Part shown: in pieces, positions 39,183 through 52,023 of the stretch
Layout of the letters: every line of letters starts with the position of its first letter
Position numbering within the stretch: position 1 is the stretch's first letter
The notes under the pieces: model-generated
What the model was told of the DNA's origin: nothing
Seen by the model: the letters and a program-made list of their open reading frames with translations, nothing else
Databases searched by the model: none
Assembly: GCF_003660395.1 (NCBI RefSeq)
Contig: NZ_QXQT01000007.1
Span: forward strand, 16,610 to 80,609
DNA: 64,000 nucleotides
Source: Helicobacter vulpis
GTDB taxonomy: Bacteria > Campylobacterota > Campylobacteria > Campylobacterales > Helicobacteraceae
Direction of reading: 5' to 3'
Made by a program: the position numbers and the translations under genes

Positions 39183-40475
39183 ATGCACGCAAACACCCCC
39201 TATCACGACTTAGACATGCGCTATATTTGGCATCCCTGTAGCCAAATGCACGATCACGAACAACTCCCCCTAGTGCCCATCCAACGCGCCCAAGGGGTCT
39301 ATCTTTACGATTTTGAGAATCATGCCTACATCGATGCGATTAGCAGTTGGTGGGTGAATCTCTTGGGGCATAACCACCCTCATATCACCCAACAACTCAA
39401 AGCCCAAGCAGACACCCTAGAACATGTTTTGCTGGCCGGTTTCACTCACCCCCAAATTATCCGCCTCTCAGAACGGCTTTGTGTTTTAAGCGGGTTTGAG
39501 AAATGCTTTTATGCAGACAATGGCTCGTCATGCATAGAAGTCGCCTTGAAAATGAGTTATCATAGCCACCTGCTTCAAGGCGCGCACAAGCCCAAATTCT
39601 TGTCCTTGAGCAATAGCTACCATGGCGAAACTTTGGGCGCGCTTTCCATTAGCCATGTGGGACTCTATAAGGACACCTACAAACCCTTATTTTTAGAGCA
39701 TTTGAGTACCCCCGTGCCCAAAGACGATACAGACATCCCCCAAGCCCTGCGCGCGCTAGAAGAGATTCTAGACACGCACCAAAATAGCCTCAGTGCCTTT
39801 ATTTTAGAACCCCTAATCCAGTGTGCAGGGGGGATGCATTTTTACAGCCCAGAGTATGTACGCCAAGCTAGCCAAATGTGCCAAGAGCGCGGGGTGCATG
39901 TGATCTTTGATGAAATTGCCGTGGGCTTTGGGCGCACGGGGACTCTCTTTGCCTTTGAACAATGCGGAGTCAAACCCGATTTTTTATGTCTTTCTAAGGG
40001 CATTAGCGGGGGGTACCTGCCTCTAGCGGTTGTGCTCACTTCTAATCGCATTTACGATCAATTTTACGCGCCCTACACGCACCATAAAAATTTTCTCCAT
40101 TCGCACAGCTACACGGGCAACGCTCTAGCCTGCGCTTGCGCCAACGCCACTTTAGATATTTTAGAGCAGGAGAAGATCCTAGAACACAACCGCATGTTAA
40201 GCGCGTACATGCAAATGTGTTTGCAGGATTGCTTAGGGGGGCTAAAGGGGGTGGCTAATTTGCGCGCGCTGGGGATGGTCTTTGCTTTTGAATTGGTGGG
40301 GTATGGGGGTGAGCAACGCCCAAGTTTAGCTATCTTTGCTAAAGCCATGCAAAAAGGGGTACTCTTGCGTCCCCTACACAACACGATTTATTGCATGCCT
40401 CCCTATTGTATTAATAAAGCACAGATCCAACACATCGCCCGCGTTCTAAGGGAAATCGTCCTAGAACTCACCTAG
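39183..40475 (+). CDS. bioA: Adenosylmethionine-8-amino-7-oxononanoate aminotransferase (biotin synthesis)
   Basis: This 430-residue PLP enzyme makes 7,8-diaminopelargonate from the BioF product. Motifs: IWHPCSQM near the N-terminus, [28 protein letters not shown] (~115), [11 protein letters not shown] (~145), [19 protein letters not shown] (~240), and Schiff-base lysine [13 protein letters not shown] (~273). It follows the order bioA, ppiD-like, ftsA, ftsZ of H. pylori. A clear intrinsic terminator lies 16 bases after the stop. Confidence 0.93.
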   Translation: MHANTPYHDLDMRYIWHPCSQMHDHEQLPLVPIQRAQGVYLYDFENHAYIDAISSWWVNLLGHNHPHITQQLKAQADTLEHVLLAGFTHPQIIRLSERLCVLSGFEKCFYADNGSSCIEVALKMSYHSHLLQGAHKPKFLSLSNSYHGETLGALSISHVGLYKDTYKPLFLEHLSTPVPKDDTDIPQALRALEEILDTHQNSLSAFILEPLIQCAGGMHFYSPEYVRQASQMCQERGVHVIFDEIAVGFGRTGTLFAFEQCGVKPDFLCLSKGISGGYLPLAVVLTSNRIYDQFYAPYTHHKNFLHSHSYTGNALACACANATLDILEQEKILEHNRMLSAYMQMCLQDCLGGLKGVANLRALGMVFAFELVGYGGEQRPSLAIFAKAMQKGVLLRPLHNTIYCMPPYCINKAQIQHIARVLREIVLELT

Positions 40476-40476
40476 A

Positions 40477-42128
<1,652 letters not shown>

Positions 42129-42227
42129 TTATGTAGAGATAATGTAACTCTAATCTCATAAACCCAACAACGCCTTAAGCAATCCCTTTAACCAATTCTC
42201 TATGTGGTGTACAGAAACATTTTTACC

Positions 42228-43014
<787 letters not shown>

Positions 43015-43038
43015 GGAGAAATTCTAAAAAGGACATAA

Positions 43039-43254
43039 TTGAGAACAGAAGAAATTGTTGCCCAAGCCTTGGTGAAGGTGGATAACGATCGCTACGTACT
43101 TTCCAACTTGATCTTCACACGTGTAAAGCAGCTGGGTGCTGGGGCAAAACCTTTGGTAGCGCTAGATGCCAAACACCACAAACTTACCGATATCGCGATC
43201 CTAGAAATCGCGCAAGGGAAAATCAGTCTTGAGTGCATTGACACAAGATACTAA
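43039..43254 (+). CDS. rpoZ: RNA polymerase omega subunit
   Basis: This 71-residue protein helps RNA polymerase assembly. It starts at TTG 43039, about six bases after AAGGA. The family pattern is clear: IVAQALVKVDNDRYVLSNLIFTRVKQLGAGAKPLV and the helix TDIAILEIAQGKI. Its 3' end overlaps the start of spoT by 26 bases in another frame; rpoZ-spoT pairing is common and fits ppGpp acting near omega. Confidence 0.9.
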   Translation: MRTEEIVAQALVKVDNDRYVLSNLIFTRVKQLGAGAKPLVALDAKHHKLTDIAILEIAQGKISLECIDTRY

Positions 43255-45568
43255 GAAAAAAGTCTATGGGGATTTGCTGGAGATTCTAAGTGCGATCAAG
43301 GAGGTTTGTAGTCCAAGCGAGGCCACGCGCATTTTAGAAAATGTTACCCGAATCACCCCTAAGATCACGCAAGCCTTAGACGCCGCCTATCATTTTCACG
43401 AAGGACAGACCCGCAAAGGGGGAGGTCCCTACATCACCCATCCCATTTGTGTGGCCGCCATTGTGGGGTTTTGCGATGGCGATGAAGCGATGGTGTGTGC
43501 GGCTCTGTTGCACGATGTCGTGGAAGACACCCCTTGCAGTGTGGAGTATGTGGCGCGCGAATTTGGGAACGATGTGGCTAATTTGGTCGACGCGCTCACC
43601 AAGATCACGGAGATTAGAAAAGAGGAATTTCCTAAAGAAGCCCAAGATTCTAGACTATTGGCCTCAGCCCTGACCTTTAGGAAGATTTTAGTGAGCGCCA
43701 TTAATGACCCGCGTGCTTTAGTGGTGAAGATCAGCGATCGCTTGCACAACATTCTAACCCTAGAAGCCCTGCCTCGAGATAAGCAAATCCGCATTTCTAA
43801 AGAGACGCTAGCGGTGTATGCGCCCATTGCGAGCCGTTTGGGCATGGCCTCCATTAAAAACGAGTTAGAAGACAAGAGCTTTTATTACATTTACCCGCAA
43901 GAGTACCAAGAGATTCGTTCCTATCTAGATGAAAACCAACAGTCTCTCTCGCTCAAACTCAATGGCTTTGCGGCCAAATTAGAGAAACTATTTTTTGAAG
44001 CAGGGTTTGCAGAGGGAGATTTTACCATCAGCACACGTATCAAACGCCCCTATTCTATTTACTTGAAAATGCAACGCAAGGGCGCGGTGAGCAAGGATGA
44101 GATTTTAGACTTAATGGCCGTGCGCGTCTTGGTTAAGAACCCCCTAGATTGTTATAGGATTTTGGGCATTGTGCATTTGCGCTTCAAACCCATTATTTCA
44201 CGCTTTAAAGACTATGTCGCTTTACCTAAGGAGAATGGCTATCAAACTATTCACACTACGATTTTCGATCAATCCTCTATTTATGAAATCCAAGTGCGCA
44301 CTTTTGAAATGCATATGGGGGCGGAGTATGGCAATTCGGCGCATTGGAAATACAAGGCGGGGGGGGCTGAACCAGACGCGCTCAAATGGCTGCACAACTT
44401 TAAATACCAAGGGCATGACTCCAAGTCCAACCCTAAAGAGTTTTACGCGCTGGTACAAAATGATCTCTATCGCGAGGACATCACGGTCTTTTCCCCTAAT
44501 GGAGATACCTACACCTTGCCCGCAGGGGCGATTGTGTTGGACTTTGCCTACATGATCCATAGCGATTTGGGCGATCGGGCTAAAAAAGCCTTTGTGAACA
44601 ATAAAAAAGCCACTCTTAATCAGGAACTCAGAAGTGGCGATGTGGTTAAAATTATCAAAGGTGAGCACTCCATCCCGCGTTACATTTGGATCGACCAACT
44701 CAAGACATCACGCGCTAAAAACCACCTCAAGCTCCAACGCAAGAATCAGATCAAAGAGATCGACGCTAAGAGCATGATCAATATTCTCTCTTGTATTTTT
44801 GAAGGCCCTATTTTTGCTCAAGACATCGAGCCCAAGGATTACGCCTTGTTTGAAAAGAAACTCGCGCAATATGGAGTGGAAAGTTCGCTGAGTGAAGCCA
44901 GCAAGAACATCGGAAGCTTGAAAAAATTGGTAGAAGAGATTCAAGAGAAAGTTAGGGAAACTCCTAAATACCAAAAGAAAAAGGTACAATACAACGAATT
45001 TGGATTTTTGATGAAGAATCTCTTGCAGTTTCGTTTGACAAACAAAATGCTCAACCTCATCAATCCTCATATTGGCTTAAAAAAGAGTTATTTGGAAAAC
45101 TTTATCATCTACACAAATCCCTATGTACATGTCAAACAAGTGTTGTTTGATGATTGTTGCCACCCCAAATACGGCGATGAGATCGTAGCCATCATGCCCA
45201 CTTACAAGGATCACAAGATCATTGTACACCACAAACTGTGTAAAGAGGTGGGCACAGAGATCGATCTAGGCCTGCCAATGGTCTTTGTGCAATGGAGCAA
45301 ACGCAAAAGAGAAATTTATAAAGGGATATTCTATCTTGAGGATAAGAAAAGCGCGTTGGTGCGCCTGTTAGACTTTTTAGCTAAGAATGATTGTACAATC
45401 ATGGGTGTGAATTATTTGTCGCATGGGGATAATTTCTCCTCGCATTGTGAGGTTTCCATTGAGTACAACGCTAGGGAAGCTAGCGTGCTTAAGGAAATTC
45501 TCTCCCAGAGATATCAAGAGAGACTTGTGAGTTTCTTGAGCGCTAAAGACGCTTACCAACAGGCCTAA
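43229..45568 (+). CDS. spoT: Bifunctional (p)ppGpp synthase/hydrolase
   Basis: This 779-residue stringent-response enzyme begins at TTG 43229 (alternative TTG 43238). The HD hydrolase domain (~30-190) has AYHFHEGQTRKGGGPYITHP, HDVVEDT and DRLHNILTLE. The synthetase domain (~240-350) shows RIKRPYSIYLKMQRKG and LPKENGYQTIHTTI. A TGS domain (~395-455; DITVFSPNGDTYTLPAGAIVLDFAYMIH) and C-terminal ACT-like parts follow. Epsilonproteobacteria typically have this single bifunctional enzyme rather than separate RelA and SpoT. Confidence 0.94.
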   Translation: MSALTQDTKKKVYGDLLEILSAIKEVCSPSEATRILENVTRITPKITQALDAAYHFHEGQTRKGGGPYITHPICVAAIVGFCDGDEAMVCAALLHDVVEDTPCSVEYVAREFGNDVANLVDALTKITEIRKEEFPKEAQDSRLLASALTFRKILVSAINDPRALVVKISDRLHNILTLEALPRDKQIRISKETLAVYAPIASRLGMASIKNELEDKSFYYIYPQEYQEIRSYLDENQQSLSLKLNGFAAKLEKLFFEAGFAEGDFTISTRIKRPYSIYLKMQRKGAVSKDEILDLMAVRVLVKNPLDCYRILGIVHLRFKPIISRFKDYVALPKENGYQTIHTTIFDQSSIYEIQVRTFEMHMGAEYGNSAHWKYKAGGAEPDALKWLHNFKYQGHDSKSNPKEFYALVQNDLYREDITVFSPNGDTYTLPAGAIVLDFAYMIHSDLGDRAKKAFVNNKKATLNQELRSGDVVKIIKGEHSIPRYIWIDQLKTSRAKNHLKLQRKNQIKEIDAKSMINILSCIFEGPIFAQDIEPKDYALFEKKLAQYGVESSLSEASKNIGSLKKLVEEIQEKVRETPKYQKKKVQYNEFGFLMKNLLQFRLTNKMLNLINPHIGLKKSYLENFIIYTNPYVHVKQVLFDDCCHPKYGDEIVAIMPTYKDHKIIVHHKLCKEVGTEIDLGLPMVFVQWSKRKREIYKGIFYLEDKKSALVRLLDFLAKNDCTIMGVNYLSHGDNFSSHCEVSIEYNAREASVLKEILSQRYQERLVSFLSAKDAYQQA

Positions 45569-45577
45569 AGGACGAGG

Positions 45578-46786
45578 ATGCAGGCACAAATGCAACACGC
45601 GATGATTCAAATCACCAAGGGCATGGGAGAGTGCATTGGTTTAGACACCTTACAACACCTAGTGGAGCGTTTTTACCACACACAGGAACGCTTTATCATC
45701 AAGGCCGGTTTTGACCCCACCGCCCCGGATCTACACTTAGGGCATGCTGTGCTCTTAGAAAAACTGGCCACCTTGCAAAAGCATGGGGGGTTTGTTAAAT
45801 TTTTGATTGGGGATTTTACCGCACGCATTGGCGATCCCAGTGGGAAGAGCGAAACGCGAAAACCCTTGAGCGAAGAGGAAGTGCAAGAAAACGCCAAGAC
45901 TTACGCCAAGCAGGTGTTCAAGGTGCTTGATCCCACTCTTACAGAGGTGTGTTTTAACTCCACATGGCTAAATGCTTTGGGGAGTGCGGGGATGCTAACC
46001 CTCGCCTCTAAATTTTCAGTCGCGCGCATGCTAGAGCGCGATGATTTTGAAAAACGCTACCAAAATAACCAATCCATTAGCCTTGTAGAATTTCTCTATC
46101 CGCTTTTACAGGGTTATGATTCAGTCGCCCTAGCATGCGATTTAGAATTAGGGGGCAATGATCAAAAGTTTAATCTGATGGTGGGGCGGTTTTTACAACG
46201 CGCCTATGGGCTGGATAAAGAGCAAAGCGTGCTCACCATGCCCTTATTAGAGGGGTTAGATGGGGTGCAAAAGATGAGCAAGAGTTTGGGCAATTACATC
46301 GCCATCACCGAAGAGCCCGCTAGCATGTATGCTAAACTTCTAAGCATTAGCGATACTTTGATGTGGCGCTATTACGAACTCTTGAGTACTAAGACCCCTG
46401 ATCAGATTGCCCAGTTGCAAGAGGCGGTACGCACTAGCAAAGCACACCCTAAGGCTGTGAAAGAAGAATTAGCCCTAGAGATCACTACGCGTTGGCACTC
46501 TGAACAACAAGCCCAAAGTGCTAAGATCGAGTTTGATAAAATCTTTAGCCAAAAACAAGCCCCAAGCCAAATGCCTGAATGGCATTTTGAAAGTGGAGCA
46601 TGGATTGCTAGCGTGCTCAAAGAGTGTCAGCTTTGCCCTTCTAGCTCACAGGCGCGTAGGGACATTGCCGGGGGCGGGGTGCGCCTCAATCACGAAGTGC
46701 TCAAGGACGATCGCTATCAATTCAGCAAAGGGTCTTATATTGTACAAGTGGGGAAAAGAAAATTCGCCTTGGTCCATATCCACTAA
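45578..46786 (+). CDS. tyrS: Tyrosyl-tRNA synthetase
   Basis: This 402-residue class I synthetase has [20 protein letters not shown] (HIGH-like signature, ~45), [17 protein letters not shown], the tyrosine site [22 protein letters not shown], and KMSKSLGN (~230). A C-terminal S4 RNA-binding domain (~335-400; [17 protein letters not shown]) follows. Start ATG 45578 follows AAAGGACGAGG. It lies nine bases behind spoT. Confidence 0.95.
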   Translation: MQAQMQHAMIQITKGMGECIGLDTLQHLVERFYHTQERFIIKAGFDPTAPDLHLGHAVLLEKLATLQKHGGFVKFLIGDFTARIGDPSGKSETRKPLSEEEVQENAKTYAKQVFKVLDPTLTEVCFNSTWLNALGSAGMLTLASKFSVARMLERDDFEKRYQNNQSISLVEFLYPLLQGYDSVALACDLELGGNDQKFNLMVGRFLQRAYGLDKEQSVLTMPLLEGLDGVQKMSKSLGNYIAITEEPASMYAKLLSISDTLMWRYYELLSTKTPDQIAQLQEAVRTSKAHPKAVKEELALEITTRWHSEQQAQSAKIEFDKIFSQKQAPSQMPEWHFESGAWIASVLKECQLCPSSSQARRDIAGGGVRLNHEVLKDDRYQFSKGSYIVQVGKRKFALVHIH

Positions 46787-46797
46787 AAGGATAGTGC

Positions 46798-47889
46798 ATG
46801 ATTTCCACACTCAAACCCCTTAAAATCGGCAAACACACCCTCAAATACCCCATTTTTCAAGGGGGCATGGGGGTGGGGATCAGTTGGGACGAATTGGCCG
46901 GCAGTGCGGCTAAAGAGGGCATTTTAGGCGTGATCTCAGCAGTGGGCACGGGTTACTATAAGAATATGCGTTTTGTAGAAAAGATTGTCGCCAAAAAGCC
47001 CTTTGAGGCGTTGAATTTCTACTCCAAACAAGCCCTACAGGAGATCTTTAAAAACGCGCGCAAGATTTGCGGGGCTAACCCCTTGGGCGCGAATATCTTA
47101 CACGCTATCAATGAATACGGGCGGGTAGTGCGTGATGCCTGCGAGGCGGGGGCTAACGTGATCATCACCGGGGCCGGTTTGCCCACCAATATGCCCGAAT
47201 TTACTAAGGACTTCCCCAATGTCGCGCTGGTGCCCATTATCTCTTCAATCAAGGCTTTACACATCATCTGTAAGCGCTGGAGCGCGCGCTACAAACGCGT
47301 ACCCGATGCGATCATTGTAGAGGGGCCTTTGAGCGGGGGGCATCAGGGCTTTAAATACGAAGATTGCTTCAAAGAGGAGTTTCAATTAGAAAATTTAGTC
47401 CCGGGCATTGTAGAAGCCTCTAAAGAATGGGGGCATATCCCCATCATCGCGGCCGGGGGCATTTGGGATCGCAAGGATATAGACACCATGCTCTCTTTAG
47501 GGGCTAGTGGGGTGCAGATGGCAACTAGGTTTCTAGGCACAAAAGAATGCGATGCGAAAGTGTATGCCCAAATTTTGCCCTCCTTGAGCAAGGAAGATAT
47601 TTTACTCATCAAATCCCCCGTGGGTTACCCCGCACGTGCGATCAACACCGGGGTGCTCAAGCGCATCCAAGAGGGCAATGCCCCCAAGATCGCCTGTGTG
47701 AGTAATTGTGTCGCGCCCTGCAATCGTGGTGAAGAGGCCAAAAAAGTGGGCTATTGTATCGCCGATGGGCTGGGGCGTAGCTATTTGGGCAATCGCGAAG
47801 AAGGGCTTTATTTCACGGGAGCAAATGGGTATCGCATTGAGCGCATTTTAAGCGTGCACGAACTCGTGCAAGAACTCATCAGGGGTTGA
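46798..47889 (+). CDS. Nitronate monooxygenase / FabK-like FMN flavoprotein
   Basis: This 363-residue TIM-barrel flavoprotein resembles 2-nitropropane dioxygenases and FabK enoyl-ACP reductases. Seen: PIFQGGMGVGISWDELAGSAAKEG at the N-terminus, ITGAGLPTNMPE, IVEGPLSGGHQG, PIIAAGGIWDRKDIDTMLSLGASGVQMATRFL for FMN phosphate binding, and KSPVGYPARAI. A cysteine cluster (CVSNCVAPCN) occurs near residue 300. The physiological substrate is unclear. It is 11 bases behind tyrS. Confidence 0.83.
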   Translation: MISTLKPLKIGKHTLKYPIFQGGMGVGISWDELAGSAAKEGILGVISAVGTGYYKNMRFVEKIVAKKPFEALNFYSKQALQEIFKNARKICGANPLGANILHAINEYGRVVRDACEAGANVIITGAGLPTNMPEFTKDFPNVALVPIISSIKALHIICKRWSARYKRVPDAIIVEGPLSGGHQGFKYEDCFKEEFQLENLVPGIVEASKEWGHIPIIAAGGIWDRKDIDTMLSLGASGVQMATRFLGTKECDAKVYAQILPSLSKEDILLIKSPVGYPARAINTGVLKRIQEGNAPKIACVSNCVAPCNRGEEAKKVGYCIADGLGRSYLGNREEGLYFTGANGYRIERILSVHELVQELIRG

Positions 47890-47893
47890 ATGG

Positions 47894-48943
47894 GTGCGTT
47901 TTATATTCTGTTTGCTCATCGGGATCTATGCCCATGCCTTGAGTATCACCCAAGTGGTGCCCTTTGGCACCAGCAGTGTGCGCATTAGCTTTGATCAACC
48001 CCTTGGCAAGCACCACATCAAAAAAACCCATATAGGCAAGTTTGAGAGTGTGCTAGATATTAAGGCGCATTTCAAATTTTCCCCTAAACATTACCGTTTT
48101 GACAACCAAACTTCTATTAGCATTGCACATAGCAAGACGGGTTTGACTAAAGTGGTGGTACTGTATCCAGAGGGGAGTTATAAAATTAGGCACACGGGTA
48201 ATCATCTCTACATCATCATCACAACCGCCTCCTCTGCGCCTAGCCCGACCCAGCCCGCTTTAAAACGCTTTAAAGTGGTTGTAGACGCTGGGCATGGCGG
48301 GCATGACTGCGGGGCTAGAGGCGTGAATGGAACTTGTGAAAAGTGGATCGTGTTGGCAGTGGCGCAGTTCTTAGAAGAGGAATTGCAAAAACGCCACTAC
48401 ACCGTATTCATGACGCGCAAGAACGACACCTACATTAACCTCAAAGATCGCACTGAGTTTGCCAACGCCAAAAACGCCGATCTCTTTATCTCCATCCATG
48501 CTAACTCCATCCCCAAGAACTCCCCGACAAACCCCCAAGGAGTAGAGACCTACTTTCTCTCTACAGCTAGAAGCGAGCGCGCGCGCAAAGTCGCCGAACA
48601 AGAAAACCAAGACGATGTCAAGGTAATGGACTATTTCTCCAAGCTCTCTTTTTTAAATTCGCTCAACTCCCAACGACTCATCACCTCTAATAAGCTTGCC
48701 ATCGATATCCAATTTGGCATTTTAAGCCAGTTGCGCCATCACTATAAACATGTCGTGGATGGGGGGGTGAGAGAAGGACCTTTTTGGGTGCTCGCAGGCG
48801 CGCTCATGCCCTCCGTGCTCATTGAGATCGGCTACAACTCCAACCCCAGCGAATCCAAGCGCATCCAAAACAAGGCTTACCAACAGAGTTTGGCAAAGGG
48901 GATTGCCAACGGGATTGATAGTTTCGTAAGCAAGAATTTTTAA
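47894..48943 (+). CDS. amiA: N-acetylmuramoyl-L-alanine amidase
   Basis: This 349-residue secreted peptidoglycan amidase starts at GTG 47894 with a signal peptide (MRFIFCLLIGIYAHA). An N-terminal AMIN-like region (~20-110) is followed by the zinc Amidase_3 domain: VVDAGHGGHDCGARG (~135), EKWIVLAVAQFLEEEL, SIHANS (~210), and VLIEIGYNSNPSE with the catalytic glutamate (~320). It cleaves between MurNAc and the stem peptide during cell separation, and in H. pylori is linked to the shift to coccoid form. It ends one base into the next ATG (TAATG). Confidence 0.9.
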   Translation: MRFIFCLLIGIYAHALSITQVVPFGTSSVRISFDQPLGKHHIKKTHIGKFESVLDIKAHFKFSPKHYRFDNQTSISIAHSKTGLTKVVVLYPEGSYKIRHTGNHLYIIITTASSAPSPTQPALKRFKVVVDAGHGGHDCGARGVNGTCEKWIVLAVAQFLEEELQKRHYTVFMTRKNDTYINLKDRTEFANAKNADLFISIHANSIPKNSPTNPQGVETYFLSTARSERARKVAEQENQDDVKVMDYFSKLSFLNSLNSQRLITSNKLAIDIQFGILSQLRHHYKHVVDGGVREGPFWVLAGALMPSVLIEIGYNSNPSESKRIQNKAYQQSLAKGIANGIDSFVSKNF

Positions 48944-49656
48944 TGTTTTCTAAAAAAACCAATCCCTATAAGGTCTTTGTAGCTTCTGTGTTCTTTGTGC
49001 TGGTTGTGTGCAACGCGCTAGGTTTATTATTTTCGCATTTTAGTCATAATTTTGCCCAACTATTTGCGCTCTTGAACACGCGTTTTTACTCTAGATTGGT
49101 ACATTATTTTCATGTTGTGGGCACATTGGGTTCACTCTTTTACTTTGTGCGCGCCTCTAGACACAATGTCCTAGCCCCTAAACTTGTCGCGTTAGGCAGT
49201 TGTGTAGGGTTTATGTATTTGGCTTTCTTGGATTCGCCGGGCTTTTTTCTTTGGGGGGCTTATGGATTGCTATTTGGCACTCTATGGGGGCTATGGACAC
49301 ACTACGCGCGCATACCCCTTTTATTGAAATTTGCCCCCTCGCTCAATACCTACATTATTTGGCTTTTTGCCTGTGGGTTTCAGACCTATTTATATCCCCA
49401 ATGTGTGGGGTTAGACTTTGCGCTTTTTATTTTAGGATTTATAGGGCTTATGAGTCTAGTTGCCAAACACAAGGAGTATTTGGGGTTTTACGAATATGCC
49501 AATTTGCTTGTTTTATGCGCGAGCTTGGTGGTCTTTATGCTCTGTGCGCCGGTGATTGTGCATCCAGAGAGCGCAAGACGCGCCTTTTTTTGGCTAGGGG
49601 TTTTGGCATGGGTAGGGGAGTGGATGCATGAGAGCATGCGCGCCCATTTTGTCTAA
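48943..49656 (+). CDS. Integral membrane protein of unknown function, conserved next to amiA
   Basis: This 237-residue hydrophobic protein has about seven predicted membrane segments, starting VFVASVFFVLVVCNALGLLF and ending AFFWLGVLAWVGEWMHESM. It overlaps the amiA stop by one base, implying co-translation. H. pylori has a membrane protein at the same position. I see no catalytic motif. It ends convergently with nrdA, two bases apart. Confidence 0.7.
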   Translation: MFSKKTNPYKVFVASVFFVLVVCNALGLLFSHFSHNFAQLFALLNTRFYSRLVHYFHVVGTLGSLFYFVRASRHNVLAPKLVALGSCVGFMYLAFLDSPGFFLWGAYGLLFGTLWGLWTHYARIPLLLKFAPSLNTYIIWLFACGFQTYLYPQCVGLDFALFILGFIGLMSLVAKHKEYLGFYEYANLLVLCASLVVFMLCAPVIVHPESARRAFFWLGVLAWVGEWMHESMRAHFV

Positions 49657-49658
49657 GA

Positions 49659-52004
49659 CTATTGGCAATGCTGGCACTCTAAAGAGCGATCTAGCACACA
49701 TTTATCCTCTAAACTAGGGCTTTGGGTGCGCAAATAATAAGTGGATTTGAGTCCTAATTTCCATGCCAAGTGATAAATTTCATGCAAGAGTTTCCCATGC
49801 GCGTTTTCAGGGCGCAAAAAGAGATTCAAGCTCTGCCCTTGATCGATCCAGCGTTGGCGCACAGCCGCTAACTCCACAATCTTTTTAGGGTCGATGTCAT
49901 AGGCCGAAGTGTAATACTTCCAAGTGTCCAAATTCAAATCGGGCACAACCACGGGGATAAATCCGCTCAAATTCTCCTCTACCCACTTCTTTTGATAGAT
50001 GGGCTCGATGGTCTGGGTGGTGCCCACCAAAATAGAGATCGAGCTCGTGGGCGCGATCGCCATCAAATAGCCATTGCGCAAGCCATGTTGCTTGACACGC
50101 GCTTTTAAACTCTCCCAATCACAACTGGGCTTGGGGAAATCCCCACGGGCATGATCCATAGGGAACACTCCATAACTCCACGCTGAGCCTTCAAACAGAC
50201 TATAAGCCCCGCGTTCTTGGGCTAAAGTACAACTAGCGTTGATGGCTTCATAGCTGATCTTCTCCATGACATGGTTGATCTTTTCTACATGTTCTGCACT
50301 CCCCCATGCCATGTGCGCACAGGCTAACATCTGTGCCTCTCCCATCACTCCCAAGCCTACCGCGCGCCCCTTAAGATTGGTGTACTTAGCCTTAGCAATG
50401 GGGTAGAAGTTCAGATCGATAATATTATCCAGCATGCGCATCGCAATGGGCACCACGCGCGCGATGTCGCTATCGCTATGCACCTTGCTCAAATTAATGC
50501 TTGCCAAATTGCACACCGCCACATCCCCCCCTAGCGCGCTCTTGCAGGTCATGAAAATCTTCTTGCCCCCCAATGAATCGTTGCTACAGAGTTTGTTAGC
50601 CTTCTTGGTAATGCCCTCATCGGTGCAGACTCGATCCTCCTCTTCAAAAAACGCCACGCTTTGATCTTCAAAGCGCACTTCTACGCGGTAATGACTGCTA
50701 GCGGTATTTTGATAAATTTCAGTGCATAAATTAGACGAGCGGATGATCCCCGCATGGGCATTAGGATTAGCGCGGTTGGCATTGTCTTTAAAGCCCAAGA
50801 AAGGCAATCCGCTCTCAAAGTAATTGGTTAAAATCTTGCGCCAAAGCTCTTTGGCTTTGATTTGCTCTTGGGGGATCTGCGGGTCTGCCTCGTAAGCTAG
50901 GTATTTTTGGGTAAAATCTTTGCCATAGCATTGTGTAAGGTCCGCGCACACATAGGGGTCAAACAGCGTCCACATGCCATCTTGTTCAAGGCGCTCCATG
51001 AAGAGGTCGCAAATCCAAAGTGCGGGGAAGAGATCATGAGCGCGTCTACGCTCATCCCCGCTATTTTTACGCAGATCGATAAACTCTAGCACATCCTTAT
51101 GCCAAATCTCTAAATAAACCGCGATCGCCCCCTTGCGCGTGCCCAGCTGATCGACGGCGATCGCGACATCGTTGACAATCTTTAAAAAGGGGATCACCCC
51201 CGCGCTCGCACTCTTATGCCCATCAATATAGCTTCCTAAACAGCGCACTTGGCTAAAATCCCAGCCGATCCCCCCTCCATATTTGGACAACAAAGCCATG
51301 TCCTTATAACTCTCAAAAATGCCCTCAATATTGTCCGGAGTAGAGCCCACATAACAAGAGCTCAGTTGGTGGTTGGGGGTGCGTGCGTTAGCCAGCGTGG
51401 GCGTGGCGCACATCATTTCAAACTTACTCAAGCACTCATAAAACTCTAGGGCGCGCGCGTTGGGTTCGCTCTCATTTTGGGCTAAGAACATCGCAATCGC
51501 CATGAACATATGTTGGGGCAATTCAATGGGATGCCCCTGTTGGTCCTTGAGCAAGTAACGATCGTAGAGTGTTTTGATGCCCAAGTAGTTAAATTGCAGA
51601 TCGCGCGCGGGCACAACCGCGCTATCCAACAAATTGAGATCAAATTTCTCTTTAAAACCGGACACAATGCGCCCGGCCTGCTCGCCTTTTTCTAGATAGC
51701 TTTGCAAGCTTGGGTATTGCATATGCCCATTGACGCGGTGGTAAAGGTCGTAGAGAAACAAGCGCGCGGCGACAAAGCTCCAATTGGGCGCATGGGTGTC
51801 GATCTTGTCTAAAGCCTTGTGGATTAAAGTTTGCACAATGTCTTGTGTCTTCATCTTATCGGTAAAAAGATGTGCCTCTAATTCCAATTGCGCGCGATCG
51901 ATCCCTTCTAAGCCTTGGGTGGCGCTTTGGATGTATTTATGGATTTTGCGCGTGTCCAAAGGTTCTATTCTGCCATCGCGCTTGGTAACCATCTTGATTT
52001 TCAT
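49659..52004 (-). CDS. nrdA: Ribonucleoside-diphosphate reductase, alpha subunit (class I)
   Basis: This ~781-residue enzyme makes deoxyribonucleotides. Start ATG 52004 is chosen over an upstream ATG because AGGA precedes it and the protein begins MKIKMVTKRDGRIEPLD, the ATP-cone (~5-95). Later: TPTLANARTPNHQLSSCYVG with the redox cysteine, KYGGGIGWDFSQVR, SSNLCTEI, AVCNLASINLSK with the thiyl cysteine, MRMLDNIID, and the C-terminal CQHC redox tail. The nrdB partner is not in the window. Confidence 0.94.
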   Translation of the reverse strand: MKIKMVTKRDGRIEPLDTRKIHKYIQSATQGLEGIDRAQLELEAHLFTDKMKTQDIVQTLIHKALDKIDTHAPNWSFVAARLFLYDLYHRVNGHMQYPSLQSYLEKGEQAGRIVSGFKEKFDLNLLDSAVVPARDLQFNYLGIKTLYDRYLLKDQQGHPIELPQHMFMAIAMFLAQNESEPNARALEFYECLSKFEMMCATPTLANARTPNHQLSSCYVGSTPDNIEGIFESYKDMALLSKYGGGIGWDFSQVRCLGSYIDGHKSASAGVIPFLKIVNDVAIAVDQLGTRKGAIAVYLEIWHKDVLEFIDLRKNSGDERRRAHDLFPALWICDLFMERLEQDGMWTLFDPYVCADLTQCYGKDFTQKYLAYEADPQIPQEQIKAKELWRKILTNYFESGLPFLGFKDNANRANPNAHAGIIRSSNLCTEIYQNTASSHYRVEVRFEDQSVAFFEEEDRVCTDEGITKKANKLCSNDSLGGKKIFMTCKSALGGDVAVCNLASINLSKVHSDSDIARVVPIAMRMLDNIIDLNFYPIAKAKYTNLKGRAVGLGVMGEAQMLACAHMAWGSAEHVEKINHVMEKISYEAINASCTLAQERGAYSLFEGSAWSYGVFPMDHARGDFPKPSCDWESLKARVKQHGLRNGYLMAIAPTSSISILVGTTQTIEPIYQKKWVEENLSGFIPVVVPDLNLDTWKYYTSAYDIDPKKIVELAAVRQRWIDQGQSLNLFLRPENAHGKLLHEIYHLAWKLGLKSTYYLRTQSPSLEDKCVLDRSLECQHCQ

Positions 52005-52023
52005 GTGTGTTCCTAATGGGTGT

